From Pectobacterium araliae (lineage in GTDB: Bacteria; Pseudomonadota; Gammaproteobacteria; Enterobacterales; Enterobacteriaceae): a stretch of DNA of 64,000 bases. The notes under the pieces were generated by a model that had not been told where the DNA came from, did not search any database, and saw nothing but the letters and a program-made list of their open reading frames with translations. The translations under genes were made by a program, and so were the position numbers. The stretch lies in assembly GCF_037076465.1 (NCBI RefSeq), contig NZ_AP028908.1, forward strand, positions 868,001 to 932,000. Reading direction: 5' to 3'. Shown piece by piece: positions 48,444 to 56,317 of this stretch (position 1 is the stretch's first letter; each line of letters starts with the position of its first letter).

Positions 48444-48852
48444 TAATTCTGCAACTTAATAGAAGCCATGCTGAATTACCTGAGGCAATTTATAAGGTTT
48501 TAGCTTGATGACGCCGCCTGAACTTATAAATTCAATATCGATTTTAATATAAATTAAGTCTTTGTGATAAATGTCGCAAAATAAATAACTGGAGATAAAA
48601 TAACGTAATTTGCTTGTATGGTAGGTAGGTCTTGTTATTGCCAGGGCGTTGTGTGGTTATGAGATATTATCAATTCTATTGCTAAATAAGGGTTAACCAA
48701 CGGGTGTTTAAGGATAAATATGCCTTAAGTAATAGTATGTTAAATTATTTTTCTGCTACCTTGACAGGAAGGTAATTTATGCATTGATATGTTAAAAATA
48801 GCAGGACTGGTATTTTTACATTCGTAATTTTTCCTTTGGAGAATAGAAAGAT
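48444..48852. other. Gene-free AT-rich leader of the TRAP transporter genes
   Basis: No gene found. It contains RspR-like operator O3 (48612-48625). From there to the dctP-like start is about 230 bases without a clear hairpin. Confidence 0.5.
48612..48625 (+). promoter_or_regulatory. Putative RspR operator O3 (TRAP operon)
   Basis: GCTTGTATGGTAGG, 12 of 14 bases as in O1 and O2. Upstream sequence AAATGTCGCAAAA also resembles the TTGCAAATG block of the other two, but no complete CRP site is evident. Confidence 0.5.
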
Positions 48853-49881
48853 ATGTCTAAATATACCTTAGGTTTCGAAAGAAAATATTCTTATGTGCTA
48901 ACATCTGGGATCGGTAGAACAATAGCGATTGCCTCATTACTTTCTCTTTTTTCCTTATCTTCTGCTGCTGCTAAAACCTATGATTTCAACTTGAGCACTG
49001 CGTTAGCGCCAGACGATCCTATTTATGCTGGATTTAAAGAATTCAAGAAAAATGTTGAAAAACGCACGGATAAAAAAGTACGAGTGCGGTTATTCCCAAG
49101 TGGCCAATTGGGGGCGGATGGGGAATTGATTCAGCAGGCTCAGGTAGGAAGTAATGTTGGTGTGCTTACCGATGGCGGCAGGCTGGCGCAATTTGTGCCA
49201 GAGTTGGCAATACTCAATGCTCCCTTCCTATTGTCAAATTATGAACAAGCCTCAAAATTTGTCGCAACCCCCTTATTTAAAGGATGGGAATCACAGTTAC
49301 AGGATAAATCGGGTTTGGTCAGCCTCTCGTTCAACTGGTATCAAGGTTCTCGTATGATGATTACGAAAAAACCTTTCACACAGCCGGCTGATTTAAAAGG
49401 TATCAGAGTAAGAGTACCTGATGCTCCTATTGTTATCGAAACAATCAACTGTATGGGAGCCTCACCAACACCTATGGCCTGGTCCGAAGTCTACTCCGCC
49501 ATTCAGACTGGCGTAGTGGATGCTGCCGAGGCGCACCCAACTGCGCTATACGGTTCTAAGCTCAATGAGGTGGCTAAATACATTACTAAAACTAACCACT
49601 ACCACTTAATGACGTCAATTGTTGTTGGCAGTAAATGGTTTGAACAACTTCCTGCTGAATATCAGAAAATTCTTCATGAAGAATCTTATAATTCAGGGGC
49701 ATTCGCATCCCAAAAAATTATAGAGCAAAGTAATACGGTTTTAGAAAAAATGATAAAGAGTGGTGCCAAAGTGGAAGAGATCGATCTCAGTCCTTTTATA
49801 ACCGCCTGTGCTAATGTACCCGCTAAACTTGGTTTAGAATCCGCGCGTGACAGTCTGAAAGCCGCACTGGATACCAAATAG
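48853..49881 (+). CDS. TRAP transporter substrate-binding protein (DctP/YiaO type)
   Basis: 342 residues. A long n-region is followed by a signal peptide core (TIAIASLLSLFSLSSAAAK, cleaved near 40). Mature part has TRAP DctP motifs: STALAPDDPIYAGFKEFKKNVEKRT, RVRLFPSGQLGADGELIQQAQVG, LKGIRVRVPDAPIVIETINCMGASPTPMAWSEVYSAIQTGVVDAAE. The arginine in GIRVRVP binds the substrate carboxylate in the family. Sugar-acid ligand inferred from the YiaK-like neighbour. Confidence 0.92.
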   Translation: MSKYTLGFERKYSYVLTSGIGRTIAIASLLSLFSLSSAAAKTYDFNLSTALAPDDPIYAGFKEFKKNVEKRTDKKVRVRLFPSGQLGADGELIQQAQVGSNVGVLTDGGRLAQFVPELAILNAPFLLSNYEQASKFVATPLFKGWESQLQDKSGLVSLSFNWYQGSRMMITKKPFTQPADLKGIRVRVPDAPIVIETINCMGASPTPMAWSEVYSAIQTGVVDAAEAHPTALYGSKLNEVAKYITKTNHYHLMTSIVVGSKWFEQLPAEYQKILHEESYNSGAFASQKIIEQSNTVLEKMIKSGAKVEEIDLSPFITACANVPAKLGLESARDSLKAALDTK

Positions 49882-49945
49882 ATTAGCTTAATTACCTCTG
49901 TGCCGATCCCGTCTTTATGGCGGGACGTTGTGTGAGATATTACAG

Positions 49946-50425
49946 ATGAATACATTGATTAAAATAGAAATAGCTATTGCAAAGATTATGTTTGTAATCA
50001 TGGTAATACTTATTTTAGTTGCGGCTATTGGACGAGCTGTGGGGTATCCACTGATTTGGTCTATAGAAATATCCATGGTTTTATTTGCTTGGGTAAGCAT
50101 GTTCGCCATCCATTATTCCCAAGCCAATCAACGCAATATGGGAATTGATTTTCTATTGAAGCGATTGCCTGAGAGTTTGCAAAATGTAATAGATTACATT
50201 AATAGGGTGTTTATTATCGTATTTCTTGGTTTTGGGGCTTACTCTGGATACCTTTTTTCCTGGGATACGCGGGCACATGTATTACCTATTTCCGAGATAA
50301 ATCATATTTTTTTAAGTGCAGCAGTCCCGACAGGATGTTTGTTAATAATGTTTACCTGTGTTGAGCAACTGATTGATAAAATTAAATCCAGCCGAGCATT
50401 ATCTATTGGAGGTGATTTACCATGA
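49946..50425 (+). CDS. TRAP transporter small permease (DctQ/YiaM type)
   Basis: 159 residues with four membrane segments (about 9-31, 42-60, 87-108, 125-145). WSIEISMVLFAWVSMFAIHYSQANQRNMGIDFL is the DctQ signature region. Start ATG 49946 is used; a TTG six codons upstream is less likely. The last bases overlap the large permease (ATGA). Confidence 0.88.
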   Translation: MNTLIKIEIAIAKIMFVIMVILILVAAIGRAVGYPLIWSIEISMVLFAWVSMFAIHYSQANQRNMGIDFLLKRLPESLQNVIDYINRVFIIVFLGFGAYSGYLFSWDTRAHVLPISEINHIFLSAAVPTGCLLIMFTCVEQLIDKIKSSRALSIGGDLP

Positions 50426-51705
50426 TATGGCTGACCGGTGTATTATTTATTGTTTTTATGTTGATGGGAATGCCAGTAGGATTTGTTATTGCCCTATCAA
50501 GTTTAGCCTATTTCTTTACGTCCGACTTTCTACCGCTTGGTATCGCTTTTCAAAAATTTGCCGCGCCGACACAGTCATTTCCAATGATTGCTGTTCCTCT
50601 GTTTATTCTTGTGGGGAATTTACTTACACGGACAGGGATTACCGAGCGTTTGTTGGATTTTTCCCGTCTATTGACCGGCTGGATGATCGGCGGGTTGGCG
50701 CAAATTAACGTATTACTCGCGATGCTTATGGGCGGCGTTGCTGGTTCGGCAGTTGCTGATGCGTCTATGCAGTCGCGTATGCTCGGGTTCTCTATGATCG
50801 ATCGGGGTTATCCCCGAGCTTATACGGCGGTTGTTATCGCTTTTGCGTCATTGATCACCGCTACGTTACCCCCAAGTATCTTGTTAATTTTATTTGGGTT
50901 TGTCGGTAACGTTTCTATTGGTAAATTGTTCCTTGCAGGTATTATTCCGGGCTTTTTGCTGACGATAACCCTGATGATAACGAATTATATCATGGCTCGT
51001 CGTATGAATATCCAACCAGAAACGGTGTCAAAGCCGACGTTCAAAGAGGTTATGGTAAGCTTTCGCCGCGGCTTTTGGGCGCTGATGTTCCCCGTTATTC
51101 TCATTGTAGTGATTCGTTTAGGCCTATTTACGACGTCAGAAGCAGGGGCATTTATTGTTCTCTATGCCATTATTATTGGTGGTCTGGTTTATAAGGAACT
51201 TACTTGGCAAGGGCTGCTTGATACGCTGACTGAAACGCTAAGCGATCTCGGTATTGTTATGCTCTTGGTTATGGCTGCCTTTATTCTGGGGCATATCAGC
51301 GTGTTGGACCAATTGCCCCAGGCAATGACTGAGTTTATTACTGAGTTTACAGAAAGCCCGACAGGTATCATGCTACTGATTTTTGCTTTGGTACTCGTCG
51401 TTGGTATGGTTTTGGATGCCAGTCCTCTGGTTCTACTGCTAACGCCAATATTATTGCCTATTGTGACCGAAATAGGTTACGACCCTATTCATTTCGGAAT
51501 TATGTTCATTACCTTAACGCTATTGGGAGCGAATACGCCGCCAGTTGGTATTTGTATGTATACGGTCTGTGGGATTTTAAAATGTGATACCGTACATTTT
51601 ATGAAGGCTTCAGTGCCCTACTTATTCGCGTTTATTATTTTCGTCGCGGTATTATTTGTCTTCCCGCAAACAGTAATGTTCTTGCCTAATTTGCTCATGC
51701 CGTAA
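50422..51705 (+). CDS. TRAP transporter large permease (DctM/YiaN type)
   Basis: 427 residues, about 12 membrane segments. GMPVGFVIALSSLAYFF, FPMIAVPLFILVGNLLTRTGIT, MGGVAGSAVADASMQSRML, and TLLGANTPPVGICMYTVCGI are DctM motifs. Completes a sodium-driven tripartite uptake system with the two genes upstream; start overlaps the DctQ stop by 4 bases. A G-rich imperfect inverted repeat at about 51839-51875 lies in the gap that follows. Confidence 0.93.
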   Translation: MIWLTGVLFIVFMLMGMPVGFVIALSSLAYFFTSDFLPLGIAFQKFAAPTQSFPMIAVPLFILVGNLLTRTGITERLLDFSRLLTGWMIGGLAQINVLLAMLMGGVAGSAVADASMQSRMLGFSMIDRGYPRAYTAVVIAFASLITATLPPSILLILFGFVGNVSIGKLFLAGIIPGFLLTITLMITNYIMARRMNIQPETVSKPTFKEVMVSFRRGFWALMFPVILIVVIRLGLFTTSEAGAFIVLYAIIIGGLVYKELTWQGLLDTLTETLSDLGIVMLLVMAAFILGHISVLDQLPQAMTEFITEFTESPTGIMLLIFALVLVVGMVLDASPLVLLLTPILLPIVTEIGYDPIHFGIMFITLTLLGANTPPVGICMYTVCGILKCDTVHFMKASVPYLFAFIIFVAVLFVFPQTVMFLPNLLMP

Positions 51706-51986
51706 TTGAATCATGTCAGCGTGTGATTAGCGTGTAATGATGTATCTTTAAACAGAGGGGATACGCTTAAGTCAGTCGAATATAGATAGCCGTTGAACGA
51801 GACATGCTTAAGGAACGACCAGAGATACCCTGTTTCTCATTATCCTCCCACTGACTGGTGTGGGTGGGGGGATAAGAGAAGTTAGCGAATATGCAGTTTG
51901 GCGTATAGCAGGTGGTAAGTATGGCGAGTATAGTCCCAAATTAACATGTATCATAAACGGTAAACTTCTTGGGTAAACATAGTGGC

Positions 51987-52673
51987 ATGGATACGTCTTT
52001 TCAAATCAACAACAACGAACCAGTAAACCAGCAAATTTATCGCGTACTGCGCAAAGATATTGTGGAATGCACTATTCCGCCGGGTAAATTGCTGTCTGAA
52101 AAAGAAATTTCTGTGCGTTTTGATGTTTCCCGTCAGCCGGTCAGAGAGGCCTTCATCAAGCTAGCCGAAGCCGGACTGGTGCAGATTATGCCGCAGCGCG
52201 GTACATTTGTGATGAAGATCTCCGAACAGCGCGTGGCGGATGCACGTTTTATCCGTCAGGCACTGGAATGTGCCATTGTGCGTCGGGCAGCCGAAATGGT
52301 GACGGATAGGCAGCTGCTAACGCTGGAGCACAACTTACGCCGTCAGGAACTGGCCGCGCAGAATAACCAGGTGCGTGAGTTCCTTAGCCTTGATGACAGC
52401 TTCCATCAGCTTCTGACACAGATTGCCAACTGTCCGTTAGCGTGGGAAACCATCGAATCGATCAAAGCAACGATGGACCGCGTGCGTTTTCTCAGCCTGA
52501 GCCAGATTTCTCCCCCGCCAAATTTGATCCAACAGCACTATCTGATTTTTAGCGCCCTGAAAGCGCGCGACCCCGATGCCGCGGAGAAAGCGATCCGTGA
52601 GCATTTGCAGGAAATGATCTATTCGATCACGCCGATTGCACAACAGAATAGCGACTGGTTCGAGCACGCCTGA
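51987..52673 (+). CDS. rspR: GntR-family (FadR subfamily) regulator RspR
   Basis: 228 residues, the same as E. coli RspR (YdfH), and colinear with it ([20 protein letters not shown]...[30 protein letters not shown]...QNSDWFEHA). N-terminal winged helix ([40 protein letters not shown]) and C-terminal FCD effector domain. In E. coli it represses rspAB. Here it likely controls three promoters sharing the TTGTATGGTAG motif. Start at MDTSFQIN; upstream TTG rejected. Confidence 0.93.
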   Translation: MDTSFQINNNEPVNQQIYRVLRKDIVECTIPPGKLLSEKEISVRFDVSRQPVREAFIKLAEAGLVQIMPQRGTFVMKISEQRVADARFIRQALECAIVRRAAEMVTDRQLLTLEHNLRRQELAAQNNQVREFLSLDDSFHQLLTQIANCPLAWETIESIKATMDRVRFLSLSQISPPPNLIQQHYLIFSALKARDPDAAEKAIREHLQEMIYSITPIAQQNSDWFEHA

Positions 52674-52688
52674 ACACGTTGAATTGTG

Positions 52689-52712
52689 GCTTCCACCGTT
52701 TCCGGTGGAAGC
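52689..52712. other. Stem-loop between rspR and the phytase-like gene
   Basis: GCTTCCACC/GGTGGAAGC, 9 base pairs with loop GTTTCC. No T run in either direction, so its role as a terminator between the convergent genes is uncertain. Confidence 0.45.
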
Positions 52713-52734
52713 TATGCTGAAAGCGATTTCAATA

Positions 52735-54096
52735 TTATTGTAGTGGCTGTGGCAGGGTAATCACCCACAGTTCATTATCAGCTTCTGGCTTCTCCAACGG
52801 TTTGATGGCTAACGTGGTCTCGACCGCTTTTCCGTCTCGCGTGAGCTTGCCATCGGCAGCAACCTGATAGTCGTCCGCTTTGTCTTTCGCCTTCACGGGG
52901 GATTGCAGCACGGATTGCAGGCCAAAGTCGTTGTCGTTAATGACGGCCAGCGTCTGTTTATCCACCAGCGCCAGACCTTCCACTTTCTCCTGTTGCCAGC
53001 CAAGCTTACGCAGATCCACCAGCTCCTGTTTGTGCGCCAGCGTAATGCCGCGTTTTTCCAACTGGGCGAGATCGTCAAATTCCGGCGATTTGCCGTCGGT
53101 ATCGAACGGCGTCAGGTCGCTCGCTTTGCTGAGATCGACCAGATAGATGCGGTTCTGCATCTGTTTGTCTTTATCCGCACCTTGCTCGACCAGCAGAATG
53201 CGCTGATTATCCAGTGCCACGATATCGCCGATTTTGGCATCTTTCGCTTTCTTATAGCTGTCGATGTTGATGGGGTAGCCCACCATGCGGCTGGTTTTGG
53301 TTTCTGGGTTAAATATCACCAGACGTGTAAACTGCGCTTTGTTTTTGGTTTTGCCGTCGATATCCAGCGTACTTTGCACGGCCATGACGATCGTGCCGTC
53401 CGGCAGGCGAGTCAGTCCTTCAAAGCCCCGATTCGGCTGACGCCATTTGATGATATTCGGTAAGCCACTGGCAACCGAGTGCTCATTGCCCACAGGAGTT
53501 GGCCCAAATTTTTGCAGGATCTTTCCACTGGCATCAACATGGATCAGGAACGGGCCGTATTCGTCACACAGCCAGAAGCCGCCTTTGCCATCTGGCGTAA
53601 CGCCTTCGGTGTCCAACCCGCGCTGGCTGGTGTTGAGTGATTGTAGCGCGTCGTTTAGCGCGACTTCATTGGTGGTGCCGATAAAATCCGCAGGCAGTGG
53701 CAGCCCGGTGATATTGCCCTCGGCATCGTGCAGCGGGCGGGGGGTAATGGCCTCGGCGGCCTTCGCGCTGACCCGAATGTCCATCATCAGCGGCGCGTAG
53801 TCAGGGCTGGCGAAGATCTTGGCCTCTTTCTCTCCGACCAGCGGCGCATCGGCATTTGGGCCGCGATCGGTGACGGTGGTGAACATCAGGTCATCACCCT
53901 GTTTGCCTGTGAAATAAAGACCAGAGCCAATACCAACAGGTAGACCGTTGGGAAAATTTTTAGTGAATTTACCCTGATACGCAACATGATCGCTGGCCGG
54001 GAAGGTGACGACGTAGCGTGTCACTTTTTCTCCTTCGGCCTGCGCGCTGAACGGCAGAAATCCGGCAACCAGCAGTGCTAACAACGTTTGTTTCAT
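52735..54096 (-). CDS. Exported phytase-family esterase-like protein
   Basis: 453 residues from MKQTLLALLVAGFLPFSAQA, a signal peptide cleaved near 20, with GGGGAATAGC upstream. The body is a beta-propeller-like phytase-like domain (PF13449 type): SGLYFTGKQGDDLMFTTVTDRGPNAD, DTEGVTPDGKGGFWLCDEYGPFLIHVDASGKIL, RGFEGLTRLPDGTIVMAVQS, DDLAQLEKRG, VEGLALVDKQTLAVINDNDFG. The enzymatic activity of this domain is poorly known. Last gene of the TonB operon. Confidence 0.85.
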   Translation of the reverse strand: MKQTLLALLVAGFLPFSAQAEGEKVTRYVVTFPASDHVAYQGKFTKNFPNGLPVGIGSGLYFTGKQGDDLMFTTVTDRGPNADAPLVGEKEAKIFASPDYAPLMMDIRVSAKAAEAITPRPLHDAEGNITGLPLPADFIGTTNEVALNDALQSLNTSQRGLDTEGVTPDGKGGFWLCDEYGPFLIHVDASGKILQKFGPTPVGNEHSVASGLPNIIKWRQPNRGFEGLTRLPDGTIVMAVQSTLDIDGKTKNKAQFTRLVIFNPETKTSRMVGYPINIDSYKKAKDAKIGDIVALDNQRILLVEQGADKDKQMQNRIYLVDLSKASDLTPFDTDGKSPEFDDLAQLEKRGITLAHKQELVDLRKLGWQQEKVEGLALVDKQTLAVINDNDFGLQSVLQSPVKAKDKADDYQVAADGKLTRDGKAVETTLAIKPLEKPEADNELWVITLPQPLQ

Positions 54097-54129
54097 GCTA
54101 TTCCCCATCAAATGTCATTTTGGTCATGG

Positions 54130-55446
54130 CTACGGTGCAGTGACCGTGCCGTCTGTCGTGGATGAAGTGATACCACCCGGATTGGGCCGAGGGTAATCAT
54201 AATCAATGCGCAAAGGATGCGCGTACTCGCTGTTCCAAAGCTGTGTGTAAAGTCTATCTACCCGCTGCGCCATCGGTTGGCTCTGGATCACCATTTCCAG
54301 ATTGCGCGAGTTATCCAGGTAGCCGCCGCTCCAGTTGCTGGTGCCGATCCAGGCTTTTTTGCCGTCGATGGTCATGATCTTACTGTGGATCACGCGCGCA
54401 AACGGGATAAAGCCGCTGCTGGGCTGGGGGATCGATACCGTTTTGATCTGGATGTTGGGTAGTATTGCCAGACTCTTCAGGTAGGCGATGTTCGGCATTT
54501 TGGTGCTCCATTCGGACACCATCAGCTCGATCTGTACGCCGCGTGCGGCGGCAGCGCGAATCGCGTTATCGATAACCGCGTAGTAAGGGCGCGTTTTATC
54601 CGGGCCGTAGGAGAGCGGGACGTAATCCATCACCTGAATACGAACCTGTTGCTGAGCTTCGGCCAGCAAACGAGGGAGTTCTTCTTCGGAATCGATTACT
54701 CCTGCGGGGTTGAATGCTTTGGGGCTGGCAACCAGATAGTTGCCCGAACGGTCAGTGGGCTGCGTTGCTGCGGGCAGCGGCGCAACGGTTTCGCCGTTAA
54801 TCAGTCGCGCCTGTGCCTGCCAGTCTTGTTCAAAGATAGCGCTAATCTGAGTAACCACGCGGGGATCGTCGATCAATAACCCCGTTTCGTGAATGTGTTC
54901 CAACGCCCGCCAGTCAAGATTTTGGCTGCCCATGTAGGCCTGTTTGCCATCAACCAGCAGGTATTTAGCATGCACAATACCGCCGTTCAGACGTTCAAAA
55001 GGAATCACGCGCAGTTCCAGATTCGGAATCGTTTTGAGCTGTTCCAGCGTGTCCGGCGTAGAAATTCTTAGCCCTTTTTCTTCAAGCAGCAGGCGGATTC
55101 GCACGCCGCGCGCTCCGGCGGCACGCAGGTGCTGTAAGACGTTATCAAAGCGCGTTCCTGCCTGATTGGCGATATAGAACTGGCCCAGTTCAATGGTGTG
55201 CTGCGCGTGATCAAACAGCGAGATCCACACCGCGTCGCTGGGGCGTAAATCGGGGGCGGTCAGCGTGGTTTCCACCGGGGCGTCATACACTAATTCATAG
55301 CCGGGAGTGCGATCGCGATTCGCGCTGCCGTCAGCATCAGCATGGGCTGATGCACTGACAATAAACAATACGCCTCCTGTTAGCAGCGTGTTGATGCAAT
55401 GCTTCCAACGTTGCCCCGGAGATGTGAAACCACAACGCTTAAGCAT
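54130..55446 (-). CDS. Periplasmic phospholipase-D-like protein
   Basis: 438 residues with a signal peptide (CINTLLTGGVLFIVSASAHAD, cleaved near 37). Two HKD motifs are complete: HAKYLLVDGKQAYMGSQNLDWR and IHSKIMTIDGKKAWIGTSNWSGG, the two halves of one active site. Likely a phosphodiesterase in the periplasm; the substrate is unknown. Its start overlaps exbB by 8 bases, so it is translated together with a TonB energiser component. Confidence 0.88.
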   Translation of the reverse strand: MLKRCGFTSPGQRWKHCINTLLTGGVLFIVSASAHADADGSANRDRTPGYELVYDAPVETTLTAPDLRPSDAVWISLFDHAQHTIELGQFYIANQAGTRFDNVLQHLRAAGARGVRIRLLLEEKGLRISTPDTLEQLKTIPNLELRVIPFERLNGGIVHAKYLLVDGKQAYMGSQNLDWRALEHIHETGLLIDDPRVVTQISAIFEQDWQAQARLINGETVAPLPAATQPTDRSGNYLVASPKAFNPAGVIDSEEELPRLLAEAQQQVRIQVMDYVPLSYGPDKTRPYYAVIDNAIRAAAARGVQIELMVSEWSTKMPNIAYLKSLAILPNIQIKTVSIPQPSSGFIPFARVIHSKIMTIDGKKAWIGTSNWSGGYLDNSRNLEMVIQSQPMAQRVDRLYTQLWNSEYAHPLRIDYDYPRPNPGGITSSTTDGTVTAP

Positions 55447-56122
55447 AGCGTTTCTCCGCCATTGCTTTTTCTGTCATGGCACTGTCTGTCATGGAATGGT
55501 GCGTCACGACGGGGCCTGCTTTCTGTTGGCGAGTATGCGGCATTCCGGCGCGAATCAGCAGGACTTTCAGCATTTCGTTGATGTGTTCCATCCGGCTTTG
55601 CAGAAAATTATTCCCCAGTAGACAAACCAGCGCGATGGCGATCCCCAGTCCGGTGGCGTACAGCGCGGTTCCCATGCCAGCGGAAACCTGGCTCGGGTCG
55701 GAAATCCCTGCGGCGGACAGCACTTTGAAGGTTTCGATGATCCCCATGATGGTGCCGAGCAGCCCCAGTAACGGCGCTGCGGTGACGACGGTTTCCAGAA
55801 TCCATAATCCGCGCGACAGTTGCGGCTTGCTTTGCAGATATTGTGCGTCGATCAGGTCGTTAAGCGCATCGCGATTTTCTGTCTGATGTGACTGCGCCAG
55901 AACCGGCATGACTACCGTAATGGGCAGGCTGGGACGTTGCGTCAGCGCATCCGGCAGATCGTGCTCGTGGCGAATCTCTGCCGTGAGGGCGCGATCCAGA
56001 CGCTTGGCCTGCCGACGCGTATAGGAAAAATAGAGACTGCGTTCGATGATGATCATCAGGGCGATCACCAGCGAGGCGTACATGACGTAGAAAATAATCT
56101 CGTGCAGCATATCGGCGTTCAT
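55439..56122 (-). CDS. exbB: ExbB-like proton channel subunit (MotA/TolQ/ExbB family)
   Basis: 227 residues, three membrane segments: about 8-28, a pair near 110-132 (TVVTAAPLLGLLGTIMGIIETFKVL) and 148-170. GLLGTIMGIIETF is the family motif. The C-terminal 40 residues (THHSMTDSAMTEKAMAEKRYA) are longer and low in complexity. Works with ExbD and TonB to couple the proton gradient to the receptor encoded upstream. Confidence 0.9.
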   Translation of the reverse strand: MNADMLHEIIFYVMYASLVIALMIIIERSLYFSYTRRQAKRLDRALTAEIRHEHDLPDALTQRPSLPITVVMPVLAQSHQTENRDALNDLIDAQYLQSKPQLSRGLWILETVVTAAPLLGLLGTIMGIIETFKVLSAAGISDPSQVSAGMGTALYATGLGIAIALVCLLGNNFLQSRMEHINEMLKVLLIRAGMPHTRQQKAGPVVTHHSMTDSAMTEKAMAEKRYA

Positions 56123-56188
56123 GGCCGGATCCCTCTGTTGCCTTATTAGGCGTTGTTTGTGATTGATGACGACATGCGTCGGGCGGGT

Positions 56189-56283
56189 GTAATGGGTAGA
56201 TCGTAAAGACGCTGCAAGTACATCCTTGTAAGCTCGAGCCGCGCCATCCCTGGCGCGGACGCTTTACTCTTCTATCCCATTAC
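56189..56283. repeat. Long palindrome between the receptor gene and exbB
   Basis: GTAATGGGTAGA (56189-56200) pairs with TCTATCCCATTAC (56271-56283); GTAAAG/CTTTAC lies inside, and the centre holds GCGCCA-TCCC-TGGCGC (56241-56256). The 95 bases could fold as one branched hairpin. It looks like an interspersed intergenic repeat, but only one copy is in this window. Confidence 0.6.
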
Positions 56284-56317
56284 CCCCGTTTTGCTCTGTA
56301 TTTAGACTATTAACAGA

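Noticed and set aside
51839..51875. Terminator after the TRAP large permease
   Set aside because: TTATCCTCCCAC against GTGGGTGGGGGGATAA is imperfect with no T run, so termination is unsupported.
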